Shown: one piece after another, positions 1 to 12,800 of the stretch
Numbering within the stretch: position 1 is the first letter of the stretch
Layout: each line of letters begins with the position of its first letter
Origin: Branchiostoma floridae
Taxonomy: Eukaryota > Chordata > Leptocardii > Amphioxiformes > Branchiostomatidae
Reading direction: 5' to 3'
DNA: 64,000 nt
Assembly (NCBI RefSeq): GCF_000003815.2
Contig: NC_049991.1
Coordinates: 9,635,182-9,699,181, forward strand
Notes under the pieces: model-generated
Databases searched by the model: none
What the model was told of the DNA's origin: nothing
What the model saw: only the letters and a program-made list of their open reading frames with translations
Program-made: the position numbers and the translations under genes

Positions 1-771
1 AATGGTCAGGAGTTATTGTGTTTTGTCTGTGTCTTCGTGTGTCTTGGTGTGTGTCCATTGTGATTTGAATATCATAGATTGGCAGTTTTCTGTCTGTGTG
101 TTTGTGTGTCTTGGTGTGTGTCCATTGTTATGTGAATATTAAAGAGTGACAGGGTGTGAGGCAGAAAATGGTGTAACTGGAGACTGGCAGAATGGGAAGG
201 TTGGCTTGGCCCGGGTCTAAAGTTGTTCCCACGGGCTGGCAAAAAAACGCAGAAATAGAATTAGCACACTAAGGAATAAAACAGGCATTCTCAAAATTCA
301 AATATTTCACACTCTTGGCAGGGCTCGAAATACTGGGTACATGTGCACCCAGGTGCACCCCAAACTGGAGCTGTGCACCCAAATATTTTCTTACGTTTAT
401 ATGTAAAGATATCAAAGTGTACTAGTATACATCATATTCTTGACATCTAAGTGTTAGAAAGATAATAAAGATGTCTGTCATGGTACTTGTTTAACAATTT
501 GATAGCTTGTAACTAAGTTTTATTATTAGGTTATTACTTCAATATTAAGCTGGGTGCACCAGTGCACCTAATGCCAAAAATAAATTTTGAGCCCTGCTTG
601 GGTATAACTTTTTTTCTTTTGTTGTTAAAGTAAAGCCAACTTACCGTTTTTCTTCTCATGGTCACTTCAAAATGGGTATTAACTAACAATCATTGTTGAA
701 CTTATATCAGATCTGCACATTACATTATGTAGTTTCTTCAATCATGCCAATGTTTCCCCATTTTTATCTAG
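1..771. other. Intron (or upstream part) of KATNIP
   Basis: No coding exon is visible here. The first KATNIP exon in the window starts with a splice acceptor at 770-771, so at least one exon lies off the left edge. The stretch opens with a GT-rich direct duplication: a block starting near 25 recurs near 92, with an offset of about 67 bp, and both copies contain GTGTCTTGGTGTGTGTCCAT. It also carries one small inverted-repeat element, listed separately. Confidence 0.7.
316..600. mobile_element. Small TIR element (MITE), CAGGGCTC ends
   Basis: The left end reads CAGGGCTCGAAAT and the right end is its inverted counterpart ATTTTGAGCCCTG. The bases CTTGG lie directly outside both ends, which is a possible target-site duplication. 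Inside, GTGCACC motifs lie near both ends in inverted arrangement. There is no ORF, so it is a non-autonomous DNA transposon about 285 bp long. The CAGGG start is compatible with hAT-type ends, but the 5-bp flank is shorter than the usual 8 bp. Confidence 0.6.
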
Positions 772-3700
772 AAGCACGATGTTAGAAGTGGGCAGGAAGA
801 CAGCAGGAGCTCAGAGGAAGAAGAAATCAATGAACAGCTGGTGTTGAGTATTAATGATGTGAAGACGTTGAGAAGAAGTCTTGAGATGAACTCAAGTATA
901 CAGAAGAACCTTGCTGCTGCCAAGAAGGTTAGTAAGTCTTAAAATATACACATCATGTAGACTCAAAATGTAGTATTAACATGTTACTGAGTCATGAACA
1001 AGTGAGTGAGAGAAGGGGTCTACTATAGAGAGATAGAGAACAGACGATGGATATATACATTAGTGGATAAGTAAACAACAGAATGCTTTTATTTTGTTTC
1101 TTGTGGTAATCATTACAAGAACCTCTTCCTGTTACATTCAGATGGAAGAACCAGAAGAAGAGATAGAAGAGGAGTTGGAAGAAGATAGCCTTGATGAGGA
1201 TAAAGGTAAGAAAATATTTTACTTTTAGGCCTTAGCATACATAATATTGTGTTACTGTTCTGTATGTGTTGTAACTCTGAAGCTTTATCTCAAAACTCAG
1301 GTAAGTGTGAGAATGCTCTATTCTGGACTTATCTATTAGTTTAGTTTAAAATACCTTTTATCATAATATTATGATACCTTTAAGCCCCTAAGGGGCTAGT
1401 TTCCCAGGGTTTATACATATGTACAAACCAAAGGTACAATTCAAAGGTCATACAAGCCTATAATACATACAAATTCCAGCATCAAAGGATTTACATGCAT
1501 AATCACTCAGCTTTCCCAAATGAAGTTAGTATGAATGCAGTAAAACATTAACTGTATCATATTTCCTCAGAAGAACCTGTTGAAGACAGTGGTGGACTGG
1601 AACCAGGAGATATGATTGTACTGGAGTTTGCTGGTACAAGTAAAAAGGGTGAGATTTCTTTTGCATGTTCACATCCCCCATTAAACAAATTACAATATCA
1701 AGATCTTTAGTATACATTACAGGCATCTCTGATGTACTGTAAAAAAATTAAGCTATGATTTGGAATCCTGTGTTTTTACAGCTTGCAAGTTATGCACTGA
1801 CTTTACAATGTAGTTGTTATTTTTAGATGATGTATTTTGCGTTTAGGTCTTTTATCTTTTACTGAAATAATAAATGCTTCAGTAACTGATGCGGCTGTAT
1901 TCAAACTGGACTCATTGAAATGTTTTATTTCCAGAACTTCAAAGAGATCTGTCAGCTGCAAGGTTAGTAGATGCTATATAGTAGATGTTATATTTTAAGC
2001 TTTGAAGCAAGTGTGCCTTTGGAGATGTCCTATTTGCATGTGAATGTGCACTTTTCAATACTAGTTTACATTCTGTATAATTTTCACTGCAGACGAAAAG
2101 GCACAGAGCATGATGACTACATACAGCCCAATAGACCAAATAGAACAAGCCACAGAGATAGGTAAGAATAAATTATGTACATGTAAATGTATAACTGTCT
2201 TTGATTCAGTGGCACAATATGTCTTTAACATTCATCTTTGACAAACTACATTTATGATCATGCACATGTATCTCTACAATTACCTCCATGAAGATGGAGG
2301 TATTGTTTTTGCAATGCTGTTTTTTGTCTGGACAGTAAGCAGAGTTTATAGCTAATAAAGTCTGTGGTCTGCAATAGTTTTTGCCGCTGCACTGCCGGCG
2401 CATAAGAAAAAGTTCTTGCTATCATGATACAAAAAGCATGTAAAGGGGCCAACTAGCAACTTCCATTGGATGCATGAATTTGCATGAAATCTACTACATG
2501 TAGTTTTTCATAGAAGTAAGAAGTTGCCGAGTAATTTGTTTTCTGTCATCCCAAGCCCAAGCAGGAAAGAAAAGGTGCAAAAGGAGATAACTTTAGAAGC
2601 AGGTGAGTAATGCACACTTTTTTTTCACAGTTTTTCTCCAGTCTTTGTCAAAACTTGGCAATCCACTGCTTCTGTGATGTCACGTTATACAGAGACGGGT
2701 GGCACCATAGACTTTCTGCAACTCAGGATCAACTGTTCACTGAGTTACATGTTCTATCTGTATAACTTGAAATCACATTAGCAGTGGATTGCTCATTCCT
2801 TGACAAAGACTGGGGGCAAAAATTTGGATAAGTCAAATTTTTTGTCTTGGCAGTTACAGTAACTGTTCAACTTTGATTCCAAATGACTTCTACCAAGTTT
2901 AACACAGATTAACTTTCAATGTGTTTGCTTCAATTCTAACCGCAATAAGTTTGACATTACATATCTTCCATTACTACAACAGTTCTGTTGTACATTGTCT
3001 GGCTCCTTTTTACTAAGTTTTGCATTAGTCTGCATATAAAAATCAAATTGGACATGACAGCAAGAAAACTTTTCTGAATCTTGACTGCAGAACCAGTGAA
3101 AAGGAAGGAGCGCCCCCTTTCAGCAGCTAGGAAAGTGCAGCCAGGTCCCCAGCAGGACTGGAGTGCAGACAGGGCAGAGGTACTGCAGGCAGTACAGACT
3201 GAGAACATGGCACTGGAGAACCTGAGGAGGGACACCAGGAGTGCACCACTCAGTAGGGCCAAGGTTTGTTTGTTTGTTTGTTTGTTTTGCATGACTGGTA
3301 AACTGCCTTAAAGAAAGTAAGTAAAAAAAGAGTTTTGTAGCCTAAGGGTAGGTACAAGCTGCAGAAGACTGGACTGTAAGGTTTGATTGACCTACACCAG
3401 GATGGAACACTTCCTGTGAGGAAGTGTAGTGAGGATTTTTCAATATGTGCTTCAGGTGTGGTGGTCCACTAACATGGGGCCTCCTGCCTTACTACCAATC
3501 CAAAAGGGGGACCCTATCCCCAGCTAGGCACTCATTTTCACCTGAATCGAGTGAGGAGGTGTGAAGTGCATTTCCCAAATGCACAACACTTGGGTGTACT
3601 GTCTAGGGATTTCAACAAAAAATCTACATTCTACGTCAACAACCCTACCCCCAAGACCACCTCGCCGACTTGGTGGGCTGTATCAGATGTTATTTTTTTT

Positions 3701-5315
3701 GGTTTTGCACAGAGTGTCCAACATACAACTGTGTCATGTGCATTGTAGATAATGGTAAAATGAATTAAGACAGACCAGCATTCAGAACCACAGTGTAAAG
3801 AAGGGATCATACAAAGCAGAGAGTCTTCTTTAATGAAAACATGTTCTGTTGGTTAGGCTGTCCCTAGTGAGGACCCTGCTGCTGTGTTAGAAGCCCTGCA
3901 GGCTGAGAACCAGCAGGTAGAGGAGTATAGGAGGGACACCAGGTCTGCACCTGCACAGGAGCCTCCTCAGGACAGGCAGGGGGGAGATCAGGTAGGGGGT
4001 GAAGCTTAGTGTTCAATTATGAACATTGTTTAGAACAGTTATAGTTTTTACATTGCATAGAATTTCTAATTTCTATATCGTTGATGAAGATTAGACATCT
4101 GCTATTATAATAATAAGTAATAAGATGTGCCAAAGAGCAGTTACTTTCATGTACTCAAGCAACCAGATATGATTTTGGAAACGGTCAGACGTTTCAGACG
4201 ACAATCCTGCGTCTTTCGTCAACAACACTGGAGAAATCTTGTTGGAGAGAACTTCTATATCAATCAAGAACAGATGATACCAATTTCCCAATAGGTGACT
4301 GGAAGGAAGAGGTCTTTGATTTTATTTTACTCTTAGATTTGGTTTCTTGAAGGCTGAATATTCTCAATGTATAAAGTATACGTGTACCTGCCTCCTACTG
4401 CAGTAAATGACTTTTTCCATACAACTTTATTTTGTTTATTTTTCAGGCCCTTGGGGGAGAAGCTTCTTCCCCAAACAGGAAAGATAAGGACAGTTTCCTA
4501 CAGTCTGGGGACTCCCTGGCTCAAGTCATGGACAAGGTTCTACAGATGGATGCTAAGTAGGTGTCTCCTCATACACAAATGTGTACATGTGGTGATGTCT
4601 TAAAAAGTCATCTAGCATGGTCTCCTATCTGAACTGACAGCTTTACATTTAATAATTGAATTTGTACTGTCCAATGGGTGGTTGTATACCACATTATAGC
4701 TACATTTTTGTGATACCATGTAGTGTGTTTTTTTGCTAAATCTTTAAATCATGAAATCTGTAGGATAATCATGTTGATATGTTGTCTTACCCTTACCGAT
4801 TCTCTCATCATCTCAAAAACGAAAAAAAATGGTGTGCTGGCTGATTTGTAATGAGCTTCTCATGTCATTGAATGAAAACATGCTTCAGAGAAATATGCTG
4901 GAAGCAAGTTAGTCTCAACCTTGTTGATGTCAAGCTGAATATTCTGTTCACTAGTCTGTATTCCTTCTCACATGGATAGAATCACACATACACAGTCAAG
5001 TGTACTGATTATAGACAGCATGTATTCAGAGTCCCCATGAGACTCAGTCTGCGCATGTGTACTGAACAGTGGCGGGAGATCTACTCTAACATATTTTATC
5101 TTTGTTCCAGACAACAGAAGATGCTCCTGAAGGCCCTAGGTAAGATAGAGAAGTCAGCACAGCCTGTGTCTCCCAGGGCCTCAGGAAAGGAGAGTGGAGA
5201 TGGGACAGCCGTCATACCTGATGTCAGGCGGGTCAGAGAAGTGAAACCCAGAGAGGTGAGGAGAGCAGGGACGCCTGCATGGGCCAAGGCTGATAGGAGT
5301 GAGCCTATACCACAG
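772..5315 (+). CDS. KATNIP: KATNIP exons 1-10 of the visible set: charged N-terminal region
   Basis: These ten exons encode visible residues 1-355. The sequence is highly charged and low in hydrophobics: an acidic run ([19 protein letters not shown]) in exon 2, then Lys/Arg- and Gln-rich segments. It probably includes disordered and short coiled-coil parts. Exons 7 and 8 encode two related segments, each with an Ala/Leu-Gln-x-Glu-Asn stretch followed by RRDTRSAP, which is an internal duplication. Exon 6 has two possible acceptors 6 bp apart (CCCAAG|CCCAAG|), both in frame, so two isoforms differing by two residues are possible. Confidence 0.85.
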
Positions 5316-8300
5316 GTAGGTGCAGATTTGCACTGTTGTTCCTCCCAATATTGTAGCTTGAACAATGGTTGAAGGTAAAGACATTTACCAAAAGAATAGG
5401 AAACTGTGGATATACATAATGCAGTACATCCTTATAGATTAATAAGAAACTTTGACAGAAAGACTATTACATTTTATGACCTATTAGGTGGTATGTTCAT
5501 GAAAATCTATCTGTAAGCATGTCTAACTTTAAGCTACAATGACATAATGAAATAGACAGTGTTAGTAAGTGTCACTGAGTAAGTGTTAGGGTATGTCATT
5601 TGAAACTATACTATTCAAAAAAAGATATGATTACGATACTTCCTTACTTAGATTATATACACTCAGTAACTATCATTTATAACAAAGAAACTTTATCCAG
5701 CCCAGCTTAAATCTATGGTACTGTTAATCTGTACATGCAAACACTGTCTTTTCTTTGCAGGAGCTTGAAACAGATAATGTCAGGGCCAGCAGTAAGCAGG
5801 ATAAAAGCGAGGGTACGATAGAGGTGTTCTGTGAGATGTTATCCAACTGGGGACACCCCACCAGACTGGGGCTGACAGAGATGGAGTTCTTCGACCTGGA
5901 AGGGAAGAAGATACCAGTATCTGAAGCTGATGTTGTGGTAACCGCGGCTGAGGACAAGAAGGGAACTGTTGGATGTCTGGTCAATGGCAAAACTAAGGTA
6001 AGTACATTAGTAACAGTAGTCTAGTTTTAAAAGGAGAAGCCTGTGTAGGTATCATTGTAGGGTGTACCGGTACAAAATCATTTTTTTCGTTGGACCGGTC
6101 CAAAATGGACCTGAAAATAGATTATGGGCCGATTAGACAATGAACAGATTATATCAGTACCTCTACGTAAATCATTGATAAAGATTTGACATCCAGATAA
6201 TGAGATACCTGTACTCAATTCAAAAGTTACTCAACCTACTGGATAAGTATTGTGAAAGGTCAGACATTTCAGATGGCATCCACTATCTTTTATCAGTGAC
6301 TGACAGAGTCTGAAGTCCCACTGGTACATAAATTTAACCAACCATGCAAGACTATGAATTCTTCATTCACAAAAAAAATTAATGCTTTCTGGCATTTACA
6401 AATAAACAGCTTTTGAGTAACTTCAAATTTGTATTGAGTACTCACATCAATTGATACAATAAAATTTGCTGGTACAGTTTTGATTAGGATATCACCTCCA
6501 ACAATCCATAATCTAAAAGTAGATTATTTTCTTCACATTTTTGTTTATTTTTTCCTTGACTGTTTTTTTTCTAGACAATCAAAGACCGTCACATGTGGAG
6601 CTGTAGTTTTGGTCCTGACAGCCCTTCTGTAGAGCTGGTGTTTAACTTACACGGACAGACTAACAGCCAACAGGGCTTCGGTATCTCCAAGGTCAAGATA
6701 TGGAACTACAACAAGAGTCTTGCGGTAAGATTACTTAGTAATACATTTTGGTGTGTACAATCATTTACTTACTTCATGAGGTCTCCTCCACTGTACCTCA
6801 AGAGGTTACTGTTTGGTTCCAATGTGCATAGTCACCTATTTGCATGATTGGTAACATATTTGCATTTTCATGCCACCTCACAATGATCTGTATTTGTGAC
6901 AAATGCATGCAAACAAATGTATTACTTAATGTGTAAAATATGTATAATGGAGAGATATTGAAATACAGTTGTCAAAATGCCCTGTCCCATCATATGATAA
7001 ATGATATCCTTTGACTAATAGTATACAAAGTACATGACTGCATAGCAGAAGATCAGAAAGTAACAAATTTTGCACAGAAAATCATTTCTTTTACACAGTA
7101 GTAATTATGGCTTTACTATTTCTACAGGAACTAGACATTGGTGTGCGACACATGAGACTGTACATTGGAGTTGACCTGGTATTCAACGGCGAGGTGGATA
7201 AAGGCTGTGGGAACCAGGTGTTTGATTACAGCACCACCGTGCTGGTGGGAGACCAGGAGGAGACCAAGCCCACATCAGAGCCAGAACTGCGGTCTGAGAC
7301 CAGAATCATTAACTATTCTGATGCCAAGTTGGAGCTGCCTGAAGTGGAAGAGGAACCACCTCGGAGTCAGGAGTCTGCAAGAGGTCAAATTTGTTTTCAA
7401 TTTACCTGTTAAAGATGTTGTATTTTGTTTTGTTGAAGTTGAAGTTTCTGTAACACTTCATGATTACTGTTATGGCAATTCAGAATAAGATACACAATAA
7501 TACAACTCTGTACTGTCTACAACTTTAAGAATACTTTAAGAATATTCAAAATAGGAAGCACACAGCTTCCTTTGACAAGGTCATTGTCCTTATTCTCATG
7601 TAATGGACAATGTGTGCCCCCCCCCCCCCCTGAGGTAACCTTTCTTATCTCATTAAGGATAGTGCAGTGTAGGTGGTCATGTATAGTTGGATGACTTTTG
7701 CAGTGAACAATGGCATTACCCAGCGGGGCTTATGAATTATTAATGATATCAATATCTTATACTCCTGCCAACATCATGACATGTGTAGGCTGATTATTGT
7801 ATTACAGGGATATCATTTTGTTGCTTCAGATTCGGTCAAGCGCAGTTTGTTTGTTTATTATATCATATGGTACTCTATTCATTAATCATTTTACTAACTG
7901 TATGACCAGTACTGCTCAATTCTACAGCTACTATAGGGAATCCAGGTTTGTTAGGAATAGCAGCCTTTATTTTAGTATGAATGCTAAAAAATTGTCATGT
8001 CTTTCATATAATGTTGGGAGTTATTTTCATGGCTTGTGTTTTGGATTGTATTTACTACAGGAGTGAGCTCCCCTAACAGAAGGAGACAGAGAACACCTCG
8101 GATCTCCAAGAAGATGGCTGCCAGGCTGGACGGCCTCCAGAGCCCTGAGTCATCTTCTTCACGCTCGTCGTCTTCTCGAGAAAGTCCTACATGTCCTACA
8201 AGTCCTATGAGGTACATTTTTGTATGAAGTTTGCATGAAGTATACATGTCAAACCTTGTTGGCCAACCATCTGGCACAGGCAAGTACCACCAGTCAAAAG

Positions 8301-9800
8301 CCACATCACATCCCCTCCATTTTTACATAGTTAACCACACCCTGTCCTCAACAATATTTTTTGCCTTGAGTACTGGCTGAATCCAACTTAAATTGTACAT
8401 GCACATTACTGTGTGACCATGCAGTGAAAATACAAATATGAAGTTTGTCAAAGAACATCATGTCAATAGAAATACTTTTTGTCATAATTTGAAGATAAAA
8501 GCACGTGTAAAAGCATAGATAGACTAAAGCTAAGCCTTCCTTTAAACATGTAAACAAAATGACTTTTTTTCAGCTATGACAGGGATTCAGGACTAGGGAC
8601 AGAAAGTGCACGGACAGACAGAACAAGAGAAAGCCAGGAAGAACCATCCCTATTACAACAAGTGCAGAAACAAGCCAGGTACATGTATACCCATAATACA
8701 GAATGTAGTAGCCTGAGTACCATCCTCTGTAGTGACTGCTGGCTCAATACTTTTGCTTGCTAACCGTATAAGTATTGAGCCAGCAGTCACTATGGAGGAT
8801 GGTACTCAGGTTAAGACTGATTCAATTTGGCATTAATTTTGTTCAGAATCACAGTGTTCCTATGTTCTACAATGGGTGTGAAATGGACACCCAATAGGTC
8901 TCTGTGACATGCATTGTACAATCAGTCATGTACATTGTATTTCTTGTTACCTTGTAGTCTACCATTGTTGGGTAATGATAATAATGACACAATTAAAGCA
9001 GTCTTCTTCTAAAACTCTGTTCAGGGCTGTGTCTAGAGGCAGTAAGCAAGACTGGTTTGAGCCAGCCAGAAATTCTCCTGACCAGTAAGTCTATCTGTTA
9101 TTCCTCTTCTCATGTCATCACTTCTGCTACACTTTTCTGCTCCAGAACTCCACGCATGTCCTTTCTCCGGCGGTCATTTTTGTTGCAGTGAGTTTTACAA
9201 ACAGCATCATGGTTTTACTTCTTTTTTTTTTTGTCAGAACAAATTCTGTCAATAAGTGAAGGTGCAATGTAAGGAATTTTGTTTTAGTTTTCAGTTCCTT
9301 TTTGATTTTTATCTTTGGAATTACCAAGATACATATTTCAGCTGTATGTATTGCTGTTTTGACCTAACCTACATAATGTTATTCGCAGAAGTAAAGCCAA
9401 GCCAAGAACCAAGCCTCTGTGGCTGCAGGCAGAAGGTAAGTGTGGATTGTTCTCTATATGTGACTGTTTGCTTACAGCTAAGAAGAGAATCATGTCAGAG
9501 ACACTGCTAAAAAAGGTTAAGTTTTTGATTGAATCATATGATTCTAAGAATTCTGTGTGGCGTTGGCGTGGCGTAACTGGTAGAGCGTTCGGCTCGGAAT
9601 CGAAAGGTTCCGAGTTCGATTCCCACCTTGCCCCGACGTTGTGCCCTTGGGAAAGGCACTTTACACGACTTTACCTTACAGTGGAGTGACGCCCACCGAG
9701 CCTCTTCGGCTAATCTGTCTAACTGTGTGCCAAAAACACACTACGGATTTGGTGCGTCGATGTGCCAACATCTGCACATTGACTTCCACCAAGAACCGTT

Positions 9801-9847
<47 letters not shown>

Positions 9848-12800
9848 ATTCTGTCACCATTCAGTGCATGCAAGACCTGTCCTTATTTCATATCTTAATC
9901 AATATACATGTATTGGTAACCAATAACTGGTTTGTTAATTTATCAAATAGAAGAAAGAGATGGCAGTAGCTCAGATTCTACTGGGCCCACAGTGCAGGAC
10001 ACAGGACTCAACACTACCCTGGACAAGATGGTGCATTGGCCACAGAAAGGGTAATAAGTCTTGCAATATAGCTCATTTGTGTCAGTGCTTATTAAGGCTG
10101 CAGTACAGTTCATTCATGTCACAGCTAATGACAAATAACATTGTTATTATTCTAATTTGATCCAAGACAAAAATAAACAACTCACCATATTTTGAACTGT
10201 TGAAATATCAGACCTATATTATGCGATGTCATTCGTATGAATGCCTGTTACCTGTATGATGACGTGATAGGTGATTTATAGTTTGACAGTCAAGACAGAT
10301 CTGGCCTTGAATGTTAATTTACAGCATGTTTTGTGTAGTTCATTTTCTCTGTTCAATGATGAATAGCACTGTAAATTAACAGTAATGCTTTTGTTGCTAA
10401 GCTCAGACACTTACTCTTCCACTTGACAAACTTTACTGCTGTGCATGACATGTACAATCATGTACATGTAGTTTGATTGTTGGATGGGTTTAGGTTGGCA
10501 CAGTGTTGTTTGTGTTGATCCAGTGTTCCAGAGCTGCATATGTTGTTTGATGGTAGGGTGGGTTGGTAAGGTTTTGTTCAATGGTAGGGTGGGTTGGTAC
10601 AGTATTGTTTGACAGTAGTGTGTGTTGGTACATTACTAGTGTTGTTTTACAGTTACAAGTTTGTGTTGGTATAGTACTAGTGTTCTTTTACAGTTGTGTG
10701 CATTGGTACAGTGTTCCAGAGATGTGTATGTTGTTTGACAGTTGTTTGTGTTGGTACAGAGTTCCAGAGCTGCATATGTTGTTTGATGGTATAGGGTGGT
10801 ACTAATGGTACAGTGGTTTGTGTTGGCACAGTGTTCCAGAGTTGCCCACCTTACTGGACAACATGGAGAGACCAGACAGTAAGAGGAGACCGAGGAGTGG
10901 TCGGAGAAGGGGCCAGACTCCGGAGAACAGGTCATCTAAGGACAGACCTACACACACTCCAGGTAAGCACTCCATAAAATTACATGCATTATTAACACAT
11001 CTGTCTACATTTATGGTTACAGTTGCTACAAGATCTTGATAGATACAAAAAGTCATGTCAACTCAATTAAGAATACTAATCACTTTACCTAAGATGTAAT
11101 ATCAAAAAAGTATGACAGCTAGGTAAGGAAAACACTAGACCATGCCAGAAGGCTACATGTACTATTAGTCTTTATTTTTAATTTATTTTTGATTATATCT
11201 CACTCTGTTGTACATAATCAGTAAATCAGTAGGAAAGCTGTCCAAATGCTTTCATTCATGCTTAGAATCATCATCATCATTATTATCGGTCGACGTGATC
11301 ACACATGTTCGCACATGTTTACACACAACGGGGTTATGTCATTTTTAGTCTGGTATACTTTTATCCCTGAAACATGCTTTTCCAAAGCAACAGAAGGTAT
11401 GTAATTTGAGTGCTCTCCTGCTGTTTAGATGTTGTTGCTGATGAAGGTGAAGAAGCAAGATGGCGGAATCGCGCCTTGTCCTTCGAGTCGAGCGACCCGG
11501 AGACAGAGAAGGTGGCAGGACTCCCGAAACAGCGCTTACAGCAGCCTTGTCCTGACAAGCTGCAGGAGTCGTGGAACTCCCTGTCTCTGTTCAACCACTC
11601 TCACAGGGGACGCATCACCAACATGGACCAGGAAGGTAATACAGGATGGTAGCTTTTTATTTGCTAGAAATTGCATGTTGTAAAATGTACGAATTTTCAT
11701 CACGTGGTCATGTGTAGTCTAGTAACTGTAATATGTTGGACACAACCCTGTATAATGTTAGCTTATAAATGCCAGTTTGTATATTATGTACATGTTTATG
11801 TATAGCACACATGTACAAAATGTATATCATTTTTTACTAGATAAATTACTATGGTGACAATTTTTCATCCTCTAGCAGTTGTCCTAAGTACTTCTGATGC
11901 ACATTGTATCAGAAAAGTTCAGTACTAGATATCTTTCAGTAGTGAAGTAACCATTCTGTGTTCTTATCTAGGTGATGTCCTTGATGACTACCTGTCTGGA
12001 AACAAGAGAAGTAAAACAGCAGAGCCCACAAAGGAAGAGGAGGAAGTTCCAGATACTATGGAGTAAGTTGTTACACACTGTGTATATATTTTATATATGG
12101 TGGTGTAGACTCTATTTTTTTCAGAATCTACAGTTTCTGGTGTGATATTGTAACAGCCGTAAAGTCTTTTTTGACTGGGAATTTTCTTCACTCCTTGGGC
12201 ATGAATAAGGATGAATAAGAACATTCAATGAAACATCTTTCATCGTAACAATCAACTGATGATTATATGTGCAACAATTTGCAGAGAAATCTTTGAGATC
12301 CCAGTACTGCCTGAAGGTAGAGAACTGAGGATCAACATCAGGACAACATGGGGAGACAGGCACTATGTAGGGCTGAATGGGATTGAAGTCTTCAGCAGCA
12401 CTGGACAGCCAGTAAAAATTGCCAAGGTTTGGAAACACCAGTCTTGTCCTATCTGTCCTCTGGATTGCCACTCTCTACATTGTCGTATCATGATATAATA
12501 AAGAGGTAGAAATGATAGTAGTTTCCAGTCTTTTCAAAGCTGCATGACTTTGTGCAATAAGCTTTTGGTTATAATATATACATACTTCTTACCTAGTCCC
12601 TAGACCTCCAGGTCGTTGGGGGGACAAGCTTAAGGTAGCCTTGGAGGTTATAATTATCCCATACCTTTCTTGTTTAGTCAATGTACATTGATGTATCATT
12701 CAGAGAATGATATAAAATGCTTACTTGAAAGCCTTGCGTCTATATACAAATTCCGTCATTCTATCATTATGTCAGGTACATCTGTTGCTAATGATTGATA

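Noticed and set aside
9478-9516. Possible 39-bp KATNIP exon between exons 17 and 18 (good TTACAG acceptor)
   Set aside because: Including it breaks the phase required by exon 18, and the donor GTTAAG is weak.
10040-10845. Acceptor TTCCAG at 10834-10839 for KATNIP exon 19
   Set aside because: It gives a stop after 13 codons; the acceptor at 10830-10831 is the one that keeps frame.
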